Source: Acidobacteriaceae bacterium
GTDB taxonomy: Bacteria; Acidobacteriota; Terriglobia; Terriglobales; Acidobacteriaceae
Direction: 5' to 3'
DNA: 64,000 bases
Assembly: GCA_027307045.1 (NCBI GenBank)
Contig: DAHUXR010000002.1
Span: forward strand, 1-64,000
The notes under the pieces are model-generated. The model saw only the letters and a program-made list of their open reading frames with translations. It ran no database searches and was not told where the DNA came from. The number at the start of each line of letters is the position of its first letter. The first letter of the stretch is position 1. Position numbers and translations under genes: made by a program. This document shows positions 27,713-38,863 of this stretch, in pieces.

Positions 27713-30700
27713 ATGAATTTTTGTATTGAGGGTGTGCAATTGATTGAGAAAGCTTATGAGCTTTCGCCAATGCAGCAGGGCATGCTGTTTCATGGCATTG
27801 GCGACCCGGGCTCCGGCGTGGATATTGAGCAGATCGTCTGCCAGTTAGACGAGCGGCTCAACACCGCCGCCATGTTGCGCGCCTGGCAACTGATCGCTTC
27901 ACGCCACACCATTCTGCGGACCGCTTTTGCGTGGGAAGAAATCGTCGAACCCATTCAACAGGTTTACGCCTCCGTACAGATTCCTTCTGAGATTATCGAT
28001 TGGCGCGATGCCTCTGCCGCAGAGCAGGCGGCGAAATGGAATCGCTTGCTGGGCGCCGACCGCAAGCAGGGTTTTGATCTTTCACACGCACCGCTAATGC
28101 GTTTGCATATCGTGCAATTGGGTGAATCTTCTTATCGCATGCTGTGGACCTTTCACCATGCGCTATTGGATGGCCGTTCATTCCCGATTGTATTGCGCGA
28201 AGTCTTCGCGGCTTATGAGGCGTTTCGAGACGACGTGCAAGGTGGGCCACAACTCGCCGCGCGCAAACCTTATTACGACTATATCGAGTGGCTGCGCACC
28301 CAAAATTTGTCGGAAGCGGAACACTTCTTCCGGGAAAAGCTGAAGGGATTCCGCGCGCCCACACCGGTTCCATCATCCGCCCCCGGCGATGCAAGCGCCT
28401 GGGGAGCAGCGCAGTGCCGCCTTTCTGAAGCGTTAACAAACACGTTGAGCGTCTTTGCGCAAACCGTCGGCGTCACTGTGAACACTTTGCTCCAGGGAGC
28501 ATGGGCTCTGCTTCTGCATCATCACAGCGGCGAGGAAGATATCGTTTTTGGCGCAACCCGTGCCGGACGGGCATCCACTTTGAATGATGACGATGCGCCC
28601 GTGGGGCTCTTCATCAATACTCTGCCCATGCGAGTTTCCGTACGCCCTGAAGCATCTGTCCGCGATTGGTTGCGCGAGATTCGCGAAAAGCACGTATCGC
28701 TGCGGCCGTATGAACAGACTCCGTTGCGCATCATTCAAAAAGCCGGCGAAGTACCGGGCGGCATCGGCTTGTTCAACAGCATTCTGGTTTTTGAGAACTA
28801 TTTGCTGGATACGGCGCTCCGCGCTCACGGTGGCGAATGGACGAACCGCCATTTCGAATACATTGGCCAGACCAATTTTCCGCTGACCCTGATCGTGTAT
28901 GCGGACCAGGAGATGGTCTTGCGTCTGGAGCACAACCCAAAATACCTGGACGCTGCGGGCGCCGAGCGGGTACTCGGGCATGTTCGCACTCTGCTCGAAG
29001 GAATTTGCGTGGATGCGGCCCGCTCCATCGCAAGCGTTCCCTTCCTGACCGAAAAAGAGAAGAGGGAGCTTCTGGCGGCCCCGCAGGTAGCTTTGCAGGT
29101 AAACGACTGCCTGCATCAGCGCTTTGAGCACCAGGTGGCGCAAACTCCGAACTCGATCGCCCTTACTTGCGATGGTGAATCCCTGACCTATGCGGAATTG
29201 AACCGGCGCGCGAATGGAGTGGCGCAACGCCTTGTGTCACTGGGCGCCGGGCCGGAAGTTTTGATCGGCTTGTGCGTGGAACGCAACCTCGAAATGGTCA
29301 TAGGAATTCTGGGAATCCTGAAAGCCGGTGCGGCATATCTGCCCATCGACCTCAGCTATCCGCCGGAGCGCGTGGCGTTCATGCTGGAAGATGCTGGGGT
29401 ACCGGTGCTGCTTTCGCAGCGCAGCCTTCAGGCCAGCCTCCCAAAACATCAGGGCGTAGTTTTATTTTTGGACGATGTCACTGACCACGTGGACGAAACA
29501 CCTGACAGCGGAGTCAAGCCGGAGAATCTGGCCTACGTCATTTATACCTCAGGCTCCACGGGTAAGCCCAAAGGCTGCCAGATCACGCATGCCAATGTGG
29601 TGCGTCTCTTTGATCGTACTGATCGTTGGTATCGCTTCCAGTCCACCGATGTCTGGACCCTATTCCATTCCTGCGCCTTTGATTTTTCTGTATGGGAAAT
29701 CTGGGGCGCGCTGCTGTACGGCGGCAAAGTGGTCGTTGTTCCGTATTGGGTAAGCCGTTCGCCGGAAGCTTTTGCCGAACTGCTGCGCCGCGAGAGTGTC
29801 ACGGTGCTGAGCCAGACGCCTTCTGCATTCCGGCAATTGACGCCCTTTGTACTGGCCAGTGTTCGTCCCGCCGATCAAATTTTACGCTATGTAATCTTCG
29901 GTGGAGAAGCCCTGGAACTCGCCAGCCTGTTGCCATGGATGGAACAATACGGTGACAGCAAGCCGGCGTTGATCAACATGTATGGCATCACGGAAACGAC
30001 CGTGCATGTGACCTACCGGCCGATCACCTTCGAGGAAGTGCGTGCCGGATCGGGCAGCCTGATTGGCGAACCTATCCCGGATCTCGCCGTGTACGTTCTA
30101 AATCCACAAAGACAACCGGTGCCTCTTGGCGTGGCTGGAGAGATGTACGTCGGCGGCGCTGGCGTGGCTCGCGGGTATTTGCGTAGGCCGGAACTCACCT
30201 CGCAGCGATTTATTGAGAATCCATTTGCGCCAGGGTACCTCTACCGTACCGGCGATCTGGCGCGGCGCTTGCCGAACGGCGATCTGGAGTACCTGGGCCG
30301 CATCGATCACCAGGTCAAGATTCGCGGCTTCCGCATTGAGTTGGGAGAGATTGAATCGGTGATCAGCTCGTATCCGGGCATTCGTGAGGCAGTAGTCATC
30401 GCGCGCGAAGACAAGCCCGGCGACAAGAAATTAGTGGCGTATTACTGTGCCGCGCAAGCGATCGCGCTTGACGCTCTGCGCGCACACATGAAGGCCTCTC
30501 TGCCGGACTATATGGTTCCCGCCGTGTTCATGCCCATGGACGCTCTGCCGCTGACCTCCAATGGCAAAGTGGACCGCCGGGCTTTACCGGCACCGGACGC
30601 GTCACGCGCCAGCCGCAAGCACACCTATGTAGCGCCCCGCACCGCGGCCGAACAAGCGCTGGCCTGTATTTGGAGCGGAGTGCTGGGCGTGGAAGCGCCG

Positions 30701-33700
30701 GGCGTTCATGATAATTTCTTTGAGCTGGGCGGCGATTCGATTTTGAGCATTCAGGTGATTTCGCGCGCGCGTCAAGCTGGGCTGCCCATCACTCCGCACG
30801 AGCTGTTTCAATCTCCCACCATTGCCGGGCTTGCGGCAATTGGCCCGCAAACGGTCAACGCGCCCGCGCAGGTTGAGGCCGCGTCGGGCAAAGTCGGGCT
30901 CACGCCCATTCAGCAATGGTTTTTTGAGCAGCCGCTGGAGAATCGTAATTACTGGAATCAAACCTTCCTGTTTGCCGTCCCGCCAGGCATCGATGTGGAT
31001 CGACTGCAACAAGCGCTGGCCGCAGCCGTTACTCATCATGATGCGTTCCGCCTGCGCTTTACGCAAACATCATCCGCTTGGCAAGAGTCGTACAGTGAAC
31101 ACGTTTCCCCCATCACTATCGCGCGCGCCGACCATGTGTCTACGCCAGATGAAATTCTCAACGCTGCTGTGAAGTTGCAAAACTCTCTTGATATCACGCA
31201 AGGGCCTTTGCTTGCGGCGATGTATTTCCCGATGCGCAGTGAAACGGCCACGAAAGAAGAAGCCCGGCTGCTACTCACCGTACATCATCTGGCAATTGAC
31301 GGCATCTCCTGGAGACTGCTCCTTGAAGATGTGGAGAGCGCGTACTCTGCGCTGCAGGAATCAAGACCGATCGCGTTGCCATCGAAGACTGCTTCTTACA
31401 AAGCCTGGTCTAAAGCGCTGGCAGAGTACGCGGAACGGCCTGATGTGCGGGCACCAATCGACTACTGGCAGGCGGTGCCTGATGCCGCGACAGCGGAACT
31501 CCCCATAGACCATGCAGCGGGATTGAACATCGAAGGGTCCACCGAAACGGTTACGGCCAGACTTACGGCCGACCAGACTGGATTGCTGCTGCGGCACGTA
31601 CCCGCCGTGTACCATTCGCAAATCAATGACCTGCTGTTGACGGCGCTGGCGGAAAGTTTCCGGCCATGGACCGGGCGTGAATCTTTGCTGATCGATGTCG
31701 AAGGGCATGGACGGGAAGACATTGGAGCCATCGACGTCTCGCGAACTATCGGCTGGTTTACCAGCATCTATCCCGTGCGTTTGTCATTAAAATCCGGTGC
31801 ACGGCTGGATGTTTCCCTGCAATCGGTAAAGAACCAGCTCCGCCAAATTCCTGACAAAGGAATCAGTTACGGCCTGCTGCGGGACCAACTCCCTGAGCTT
31901 CCGCAGGCCCATGTTCTGTTCAATTATCTGGGCCAGTTCGATCAAGTTGTCGCGGGCTCGCAGATGTTTTCCTTCGCCACCGAGCCGGTGGGACTGTGGC
32001 ATCATCCCAGCAACAGGCGGACGCACCTGATTGAAGTGCTGGCGCGCGTCGCCGGCGGACAACTGGAAATCCAATTTAACTTCAGCCGTAATGTGCATTC
32101 GAGGGCCACCGTAGAACAAATCGCCACGCGCTATTCTGCTGCCCTTAAAGACTTGATCAACCTCAGCGCAGACACGGACGTGCAACGGTGGTCGGCTGCT
32201 GATTTTCCGCTGGCGAAACTTGAAGCGCCTGAGTTGGCGAGGATATTGAAATCCAGCCCAACGCTGGAAGATATCTATCCCCTCTCGCCCATGCAGAAAC
32301 TTTTCTATTCCATGGAAGCCTCCGCTGGCCAGTTAGGTCTTGAACAATGGCGCTTTGTGCTGCGCGGTCCGCTTGATACCGCGGAGTTGCGGCGAGCGTG
32401 GCAACACGTGATCGAAAGACATCCTATCCTGCGGACCGCTTTTGTTTCCGATGGACTGCGCGAAGCCATGCAAGTGGTATTGCCCGCGCGTCCGCTGGAG
32501 TGGGCCGAGTTCGATCTCCGTGATCTCAAAGAGACCGAGGGCCGGCAACGCATTGCAAAACTTGTCGCGGCCGATCGCGCAAAATCCTTTGACCTTGCCG
32601 CGGGCCAACTACTGCGCCTCATCCTGCTTCGCACACGGAATGACGAATGGCAGATGCTGTGGAGCACCCATCACCTGCTGATCGATGGCTGGTCCTGGCC
32701 GGTCATCTTCAATGAACTTGCCAAGTTCTATACGGGCAATACCGCTCTACTGAAACCGCGTCCTTATTATGATTACATTGCATGGACGCTGAGTCGCTCC
32801 GACGCTGATGCCCAGAATTTCTGGCGCGAGTATTTGAAGGACTTTACACCGCAGCCTTTGCGCGTCGGGCAACGTCCGGGGGTTGTTCCGGTTTCCGCTC
32901 GCACTTCTTTTGGCGAAGAGACGGCCCGCCTGGAAGAAGACGTTACGCAGGCGTTGCAGAATACGGCGAGAGAAAATCAGATCACGCTGAACACTGTGCT
33001 GCAAGGAGCCTGGGCGCTGGTGCTGGCCCATTACCAAGCCACCGCCAGGCCGATTTTCGGCGCGGCGTATTCTGGCCGGCCGCCGGAGATCCCCGGCATT
33101 GAAGGCATGGTGGGACCATGCGTCAACAATCTGCCGGTCCGGGCAAACATTGCTCCAGAGATGCCGGCTGCGGCATGGCTGCAGCAATTGCAAAGCGAGC
33201 AATCTGATGCCAGCCAGCATCAATACAATTCCATTGAACAGATTCAGTGTTGGAGCGGGATTCCGTGGCGACACCGTCTTTTCGATAGCTTGATCGTATT
33301 TCAAAACTATGCTTCAGGCGGGGCCACAGAGCGGCTGAGTGAAAGCGTGACCGTGGAAGTTGCAGACGCGCCGGAGTCCACCAACTATCCGCTGACGCTC
33401 GCCGTTGTGCCAGGAGCCAGGCTTCGATTGAAGATGTTGTACCGGCCCGAACAATTCGAGGCAGTCAACATCCGCCGCGTCCTGTCGGATCTGGGCCTCG
33501 TGCTTCGCGAAATCGCAAGAGAGCCGCGTACGAAATTGAGCGAAATCTTTTCGCAGCTGGGTCCGCCGCCTGCGATTGCGGCTGGCGGCCGACTCACGAC
33601 GGCTGCCGGGAACGAAGCCACACCGCGAACTGACATGGAGCGCACTATTGCGGAAATCTGGCAGGAGTTGTTCGACAACCCTCGCGTCAGCCTGGAAGCA

Positions 33701-33937
33701 AATTTCTTTGACTTGGGTGGACACTCATTATTGCTGGTGCAGGCGCACCGGAAGTTACAACAGGCCCTTGGACGCAACCTGCCGATCGTTACCTTGCTGC
33801 AACATCCAACGGTGCGGACATTAGCCGGCCAACTTGGCGGAAATGGTGAATCGCGTTTAGCCGCGCAGGCTGTGAATGACCGCGCCCGTCGCCAGCAGGA
33901 AGCCATGGCCCGCGTGAAGGCGGCCCGAAAGGGATAG
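27713..33937 (+). CDS. Nonribosomal peptide synthetase, C-A-T-E-C-T
   Basis: C (FHHALLDG), A (YTSGSTGKPKG, YGITETT, YRTGD, KIRGFRIELGEIE), T (FFELGGDSILSIQ), E (VHHLAIDGISW, IGWFTSIYPV, FNYLGQFD), C (HHLLIDGWSW), T (FFDLGGHSLLLVQ). Confidence 0.9.
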   Translation: MNFCIEGVQLIEKAYELSPMQQGMLFHGIGDPGSGVDIEQIVCQLDERLNTAAMLRAWQLIASRHTILRTAFAWEEIVEPIQQVYASVQIPSEIIDWRDASAAEQAAKWNRLLGADRKQGFDLSHAPLMRLHIVQLGESSYRMLWTFHHALLDGRSFPIVLREVFAAYEAFRDDVQGGPQLAARKPYYDYIEWLRTQNLSEAEHFFREKLKGFRAPTPVPSSAPGDASAWGAAQCRLSEALTNTLSVFAQTVGVTVNTLLQGAWALLLHHHSGEEDIVFGATRAGRASTLNDDDAPVGLFINTLPMRVSVRPEASVRDWLREIREKHVSLRPYEQTPLRIIQKAGEVPGGIGLFNSILVFENYLLDTALRAHGGEWTNRHFEYIGQTNFPLTLIVYADQEMVLRLEHNPKYLDAAGAERVLGHVRTLLEGICVDAARSIASVPFLTEKEKRELLAAPQVALQVNDCLHQRFEHQVAQTPNSIALTCDGESLTYAELNRRANGVAQRLVSLGAGPEVLIGLCVERNLEMVIGILGILKAGAAYLPIDLSYPPERVAFMLEDAGVPVLLSQRSLQASLPKHQGVVLFLDDVTDHVDETPDSGVKPENLAYVIYTSGSTGKPKGCQITHANVVRLFDRTDRWYRFQSTDVWTLFHSCAFDFSVWEIWGALLYGGKVVVVPYWVSRSPEAFAELLRRESVTVLSQTPSAFRQLTPFVLASVRPADQILRYVIFGGEALELASLLPWMEQYGDSKPALINMYGITETTVHVTYRPITFEEVRAGSGSLIGEPIPDLAVYVLNPQRQPVPLGVAGEMYVGGAGVARGYLRRPELTSQRFIENPFAPGYLYRTGDLARRLPNGDLEYLGRIDHQVKIRGFRIELGEIESVISSYPGIREAVVIAREDKPGDKKLVAYYCAAQAIALDALRAHMKASLPDYMVPAVFMPMDALPLTSNGKVDRRALPAPDASRASRKHTYVAPRTAAEQALACIWSGVLGVEAPGVHDNFFELGGDSILSIQVISRARQAGLPITPHELFQSPTIAGLAAIGPQTVNAPAQVEAASGKVGLTPIQQWFFEQPLENRNYWNQTFLFAVPPGIDVDRLQQALAAAVTHHDAFRLRFTQTSSAWQESYSEHVSPITIARADHVSTPDEILNAAVKLQNSLDITQGPLLAAMYFPMRSETATKEEARLLLTVHHLAIDGISWRLLLEDVESAYSALQESRPIALPSKTASYKAWSKALAEYAERPDVRAPIDYWQAVPDAATAELPIDHAAGLNIEGSTETVTARLTADQTGLLLRHVPAVYHSQINDLLLTALAESFRPWTGRESLLIDVEGHGREDIGAIDVSRTIGWFTSIYPVRLSLKSGARLDVSLQSVKNQLRQIPDKGISYGLLRDQLPELPQAHVLFNYLGQFDQVVAGSQMFSFATEPVGLWHHPSNRRTHLIEVLARVAGGQLEIQFNFSRNVHSRATVEQIATRYSAALKDLINLSADTDVQRWSAADFPLAKLEAPELARILKSSPTLEDIYPLSPMQKLFYSMEASAGQLGLEQWRFVLRGPLDTAELRRAWQHVIERHPILRTAFVSDGLREAMQVVLPARPLEWAEFDLRDLKETEGRQRIAKLVAADRAKSFDLAAGQLLRLILLRTRNDEWQMLWSTHHLLIDGWSWPVIFNELAKFYTGNTALLKPRPYYDYIAWTLSRSDADAQNFWREYLKDFTPQPLRVGQRPGVVPVSARTSFGEETARLEEDVTQALQNTARENQITLNTVLQGAWALVLAHYQATARPIFGAAYSGRPPEIPGIEGMVGPCVNNLPVRANIAPEMPAAAWLQQLQSEQSDASQHQYNSIEQIQCWSGIPWRHRLFDSLIVFQNYASGGATERLSESVTVEVADAPESTNYPLTLAVVPGARLRLKMLYRPEQFEAVNIRRVLSDLGLVLREIAREPRTKLSEIFSQLGPPPAIAAGGRLTTAAGNEATPRTDMERTIAEIWQELFDNPRVSLEANFFDLGGHSLLLVQAHRKLQQALGRNLPIVTLLQHPTVRTLAGQLGGNGESRLAAQAVNDRARRQQEAMARVKAARKG

Positions 33938-33946
33938 TCGGAGAAA

Positions 33947-36900
33947 ATGTCACTACCGGAACAGATCGATTCAATGAACGGCGTGGCCATTATCGGCATG
34001 GCAGGACGTTTTCCCGGCGCGCAAAATGTGCGCGAGTTCTGGCAAAACCTCCTCGCCGGCAAAGAGACCATTTCATTCTTCGAACCAGCCGAACTTGAAC
34101 CCGCACCTAATGAACCAGCCGGAATTCGCAACGATCCTCATTACGTCTGCGCCCGCGGCGTGCTCCAGTGCGCTGAGACTTTTGACGCCGGATTTTTCGG
34201 AATTAATCCGCGCGAAGCAGAATTGATGGATCCGCAACACCGTGTGTTTTTGGAAACGGCCTGGGAAGCTTTTGAAGATGCTGGTTACGATCCATTGGCC
34301 TACACGGGGCCCGTAGGTGTATTCGCGGGCATGGCAAACAATACTTACTTCCCTGCGGTGATTGCGCCGCGGCGCACTGGTGATAGCCCCGCCGCTTCAT
34401 TGCAAACCATGCTCGGCAATGAAAAAGATTATTTAGCAACGCGCACGTCTTACAAACTCAATCTACGCGGGCCCAGCCTGAACATTCAGACGGCGTGCTC
34501 AACTTCGCTGGTGGCGGTGGCCCAGGCGTACCAGTCGTTGCAGGGCTATCAATGCGATATGGCAATCGCGGGCGGCATTTCCATCACCAGTCCGCAAAAG
34601 CGCGGTTACCTGTATCACGAAGGCGCCATTGTTTCACCTGACGGACATTGCCGCGCATTCGACGCACAAGCCGGGGGCACGGTTTTTTCCAATGGCAGCG
34701 GCATTGTGGTGCTGAAACGTCTGTCGGACGCCGTGGGCGACCGCGATCATATCTACGCCGTCATCAAAGGCGTTGGGCTGAACAATGATGGTTCAGCGCG
34801 CGTCAGCTTTGCGGCTCCCAGTGTGGACGGACAGGCTGAGGCAATCGCCATGGCCCAGGCTTTGGCCAGCGTGGATGCTGACAGCATCACCTACGTGGAA
34901 ACTCATGGCACGGGCACCGCGCTGGGCGATCCGGTGGAAATCGCGGGGCTTACACAGGCTTTCCGGCTGCGCACTGAACGCAACCAGTTTTGCGCGATCG
35001 GCTCAGTCAAAAGCAATATTGGTCATTTGGATGCCGCGGCGGGAATAGCAGGCCTGATCAAAACTTCGCTGGCGCTGCAGAATGCAAAGATCCCTGCAAG
35101 CCTGCACTACACCCAGCCGAATCCCAAAATCAATTTTGCGGAAACACCGTTTTATGTAAACGCCAAATTAGCGGATTGGCCGGCAGCTGAAACTCCGCGT
35201 CGCGCGGGTGTGAGCGCGTTTGGTTCCGGCGGCACCAACGCGCACGTGATTCTGGAAGAAGCGCCTCAACATCAGGCTTCTGGACAGGGGCGCGCTGAGC
35301 AGTTGTTCGTTATTTCCGCGCGGAGCCAGACGGCCCTTGATCACGCAGCCCACAACCTGGCCTCATATCTGGCTTCCGGCGATGCTACTCTGAATCTGGC
35401 GGATGCGGCGTTTACCTTGCAGACCGGACGGCGTCATTTCCCGCATCGCAGGGCCGTGGTGGCCCGGACGGCTGCCGAAGCAGCGGAGGCGCTGATCTCT
35501 GGCGATTCCAAACGTGCATGGTCACGAAAGTGTGAGCATCCCGACGCACCGGTAGTGTTCCTGTTCCCCGGACAAGGTGCGCAGCAAGTCAATATGGGAC
35601 GCGGTTTGTACGAAAGTGAGCCCATTTTCGCCGCGCAAGTGGATGAATGCGCGGACGTGCTGCGGCCTTTGCTGGGACTCGATTTGCGCACGCTGCTTTA
35701 TCCGCAACCGGGGCACGAAGAAGAAGCTTCGCGGCAGCTCAAAGAAACCTTCATCACACAACCGGCGCTATTCGTTGTGGAATATGCGCTCGCGCAACTG
35801 TGGATGCAATGGGGCGTCGCGCCCAAAGCCATGATTGGCCATAGCCTGGGTGAATATGTTGCTGCTTGTCTGGCAGGCGTGTTTTCACGGAATGTCGCAT
35901 TGCGGATTCTTTCCGCGCGTGCCCGCATGATGCAGGACCTGCCCGCGGGGGCGATGCTGGCGGTGCGTCTGCCGGAATCCGACATGATACCGCTGCTGGG
36001 CGATAAGTTATCCATCGCCGCTCTTAACAGTCCGGGCATGACGGTTGTTTCCGGTCCGTTCGACGCCATTGATGAGCTTTCTGCAACGCTTGAAGAAAAG
36101 AAGCTGATGTACCGCCGTCTTGCGACGTCACACGCGTTTCATTCGGCAATGCTTGATCCCATGCTGCCCGGCTTTGCCGAAGTAGTAAGCAGAGCGCAGA
36201 TGCATGCTCCGCAGGTGCCATTTGTTTCCAGCCTGACCGGCACGTGGATCACCGACGAACAAGCTACCAGTCCCGACTATTGGGTGCAGCAAGTGCGCCG
36301 GGCAGTACGCTTTTCCAGTGGTATTGCCGAACTGCTCCACGATCCGGCGAACATCCTGCTAGAGGTTGGACCCGGGCAAACCCTGAGCACACTGGCGCGC
36401 CAGCACCCGGCCAAACAGGCATCGCATGAAATCGCGGCCTCGCTCAAGAGCGAGGAGAACGTTAAGCCAGACGTACAGAATAAGAACATGCGATCGCAAG
36501 ACATACGGTCCATGCTGGAAGCCGCCGGACACATCTGGAGCGCAGGTGGCAGCGTGGATTGGGCCGGTTTTCATGGCAATGAAGCGCGCCACCGGGTGTC
36601 ACTGCCCACATATCCGTTCGAACGGCAACGCTATTGGATCGATTCGCCACCACTCGCAACGGCAGATCAGGCAGCATTGCCGGCAAATGAAATCAGGACT
36701 CACAGCGAATTGAAGGAGCAACCGATGATAGTCCCGAACCCGAATCAAAATGCCGGAGACACTTCGCTTGCACGCCAGGCGGCTGCGCTGGAGAAGCTGA
36801 GAGCGCTATTCAGCGACATCTCCGGGTTGTCGGCTGATCAGTTGGTTGCGTCGGCGCCGTTTCTGGAAATTGGACTCGATTCGTTACTGTTAACGCAGGC

Positions 36901-38863
36901 TTCCACCTCTATTGAGAAGGCGTTTGGGGTACATGTGACGTTCCGGCAATTGCTTGAAGAACTTTCCAGTCTCGATGCGCTAGCCGCACATCTCGCGCCC
37001 ACCATGGCGGTTCCCGTAGCATCTGCCCCTGCGCCCGCGGCAGCGCCCGCGAGCGTGCCGGCGATTCCGACTTCGGCCATTGCGGCTCAGGCCGAACCTG
37101 CTTCTATCCCATTGGGCGGAGTTGAAGCATTGGTGCGCAAGCAACTGGAGATCATGGAAAAGCAGTTGGAGGTTCTGCGCAATCCAGCCGCAGTAAATGC
37201 GATTCAGGCGGGCTCCGCCGCCGCAGCGATCGCACTTACCGTCGCAGCAGCAAACACAAACCAGACTACCCCGGCCCCAATCGCTGCTTCTCCCGTCGCC
37301 GCCAGTTCGAGCATCAAGAAGCCGGAGATGCCTGCGTTCGGTCCTTACAAGCCAGTGCAAAAAGGAATGGCCGGCGCGCTGCCAGATCAACAACAAAAAG
37401 CGCTCGATGCGCTCATTGCCCGCTACACAACGCTGACGAAGGAATCCAAGCGCATTACCGCTGAGCATCGCGCGCACTTGGCGGACCCACGCACCGTTTC
37501 GGGCTTCCGCCAGATATGGAAAGAGATGGTTTACCCCATCGTCACAGAACGCTCGCAGGGTTCAAGACTATGGGACGTGGACGGCAACGAATACGTTGAT
37601 ATGACCAACGGTTTTGGCTCTATTCTATTCGGCCACCGGCCGGATTTTGTGATCCGTGCTGTAACCGAGCAGATGGCGAAGGGCTTTGAAATTGGTCCAC
37701 AATCCCCTCTGGCCGGAAAAGTTGCTGAGTTACTATGCCGGATGACGGGCATGGAACGCGCGGCGTTTTGTAATACAGGTTCGGAAGCCGTTGTCGCCGC
37801 GGTCCGCACTGCGCGCACTGTAACTGGCCGCGATAAGATCGCCATGTTCACTGGCGACTATCACGGCATTTTCGATGAGGTACTGGCGCGGCCGCAGACC
37901 GTCAACGGCGTATTGCGCTCGCGCCCGGTCGCGCCCGGCGTTCCGCAATCGGCGGTGGACAATGTTCTGGTGGTGGACTACGGCGATCCAGCATCGCTCG
38001 ACATTCTGCGCGCGCATGCGCACGAATTGGCCGCCATTCTGGTGGAGCCCGTCCAGAGCCGCCGGCCCGATCTGCTTCCCAGGGAATTCCTGCAGGAGCT
38101 GCGCACGCTAACGCAAAAATCGGGCACGGCATTGGTCTTCGACGAAATCGTTACTGGCTTCCGCGTGCATCCACGGGGCGCGCAGGGATATTTCGATATC
38201 CAGGCGGATATCGCCACCTACGGCAAGGTGATTGGTGGCGGCCTTCCGGTGGGCGTGATCGCAGGCAAAGCCAAATATATGGACGCGCTCGATGGCGGCC
38301 AATGGAATTACGGCGATGCGTCTGGTCCGGAAGCAGGCATGACGTTTTTTGCCGGCACATTTGTTCGCCATCCACTGGCCCTGGCTGCCTGTTGGGCCTG
38401 CTTGAATCATTTAAATGACAAGAGCCCTGATTTGCAGCGGAATCTGAATCAAAAGACTCGCCAACTGGTGGAAGCGATGCTGGACTTTGCGCACCGTGCC
38501 GGAGCCCCAATTCAGATTCCACACTTCGCCTCCTGGATGTGCTTCCAGTTCCCGCAGGACGTTCCCTACGCAAGTCTGTTTTGGGCATACATGCGCGCCA
38601 AAGGCATACACATGTGGGAAGGCCGGCCGAGCTTCCTCACCACGGCGCACACGGACGCCGACAGCGAACTTGTATTGCAGGCCTTCAAGGAATCAATCAC
38701 CGAGATGCAGCGCGGCGGATTTCTTCCCGGAGAGCCTCCGGTTGAGGCAGTTGCGCCGGCGGCGGGCGCGCGGCTCGGCAAGGACCGTGATGGTAAACCA
38801 GCGTGGTTCCTTCCAGATCCTGAACGGCCCGGTAAGTACTTGCAGATTGCTGAGGTCCGATGA
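33947..38863 (+). CDS. Type I PKS, KS-AT-ACP-aminotransferase (class III)
   Basis: KS (TACSTSL, VETHGTGT, SNIGHLDAAAG), AT (GHSLGEY, HAFH implying malonyl), ACP (LEIGLDSLLLTQ), AMT (VFDEIVTGFRVHPRG, ATYGKVIGGGLPVG). Confidence 0.9.
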   Translation: MSLPEQIDSMNGVAIIGMAGRFPGAQNVREFWQNLLAGKETISFFEPAELEPAPNEPAGIRNDPHYVCARGVLQCAETFDAGFFGINPREAELMDPQHRVFLETAWEAFEDAGYDPLAYTGPVGVFAGMANNTYFPAVIAPRRTGDSPAASLQTMLGNEKDYLATRTSYKLNLRGPSLNIQTACSTSLVAVAQAYQSLQGYQCDMAIAGGISITSPQKRGYLYHEGAIVSPDGHCRAFDAQAGGTVFSNGSGIVVLKRLSDAVGDRDHIYAVIKGVGLNNDGSARVSFAAPSVDGQAEAIAMAQALASVDADSITYVETHGTGTALGDPVEIAGLTQAFRLRTERNQFCAIGSVKSNIGHLDAAAGIAGLIKTSLALQNAKIPASLHYTQPNPKINFAETPFYVNAKLADWPAAETPRRAGVSAFGSGGTNAHVILEEAPQHQASGQGRAEQLFVISARSQTALDHAAHNLASYLASGDATLNLADAAFTLQTGRRHFPHRRAVVARTAAEAAEALISGDSKRAWSRKCEHPDAPVVFLFPGQGAQQVNMGRGLYESEPIFAAQVDECADVLRPLLGLDLRTLLYPQPGHEEEASRQLKETFITQPALFVVEYALAQLWMQWGVAPKAMIGHSLGEYVAACLAGVFSRNVALRILSARARMMQDLPAGAMLAVRLPESDMIPLLGDKLSIAALNSPGMTVVSGPFDAIDELSATLEEKKLMYRRLATSHAFHSAMLDPMLPGFAEVVSRAQMHAPQVPFVSSLTGTWITDEQATSPDYWVQQVRRAVRFSSGIAELLHDPANILLEVGPGQTLSTLARQHPAKQASHEIAASLKSEENVKPDVQNKNMRSQDIRSMLEAAGHIWSAGGSVDWAGFHGNEARHRVSLPTYPFERQRYWIDSPPLATADQAALPANEIRTHSELKEQPMIVPNPNQNAGDTSLARQAAALEKLRALFSDISGLSADQLVASAPFLEIGLDSLLLTQASTSIEKAFGVHVTFRQLLEELSSLDALAAHLAPTMAVPVASAPAPAAAPASVPAIPTSAIAAQAEPASIPLGGVEALVRKQLEIMEKQLEVLRNPAAVNAIQAGSAAAAIALTVAAANTNQTTPAPIAASPVAASSSIKKPEMPAFGPYKPVQKGMAGALPDQQQKALDALIARYTTLTKESKRITAEHRAHLADPRTVSGFRQIWKEMVYPIVTERSQGSRLWDVDGNEYVDMTNGFGSILFGHRPDFVIRAVTEQMAKGFEIGPQSPLAGKVAELLCRMTGMERAAFCNTGSEAVVAAVRTARTVTGRDKIAMFTGDYHGIFDEVLARPQTVNGVLRSRPVAPGVPQSAVDNVLVVDYGDPASLDILRAHAHELAAILVEPVQSRRPDLLPREFLQELRTLTQKSGTALVFDEIVTGFRVHPRGAQGYFDIQADIATYGKVIGGGLPVGVIAGKAKYMDALDGGQWNYGDASGPEAGMTFFAGTFVRHPLALAACWACLNHLNDKSPDLQRNLNQKTRQLVEAMLDFAHRAGAPIQIPHFASWMCFQFPQDVPYASLFWAYMRAKGIHMWEGRPSFLTTAHTDADSELVLQAFKESITEMQRGGFLPGEPPVEAVAPAAGARLGKDRDGKPAWFLPDPERPGKYLQIAEVR

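Noticed and set aside
36990-37330. Ala/Pro-rich repetitive DNA within the PKS gene as a possible array
   Set aside because: It encodes flexible linkers between ACP and aminotransferase; no regular spacer-repeat structure.
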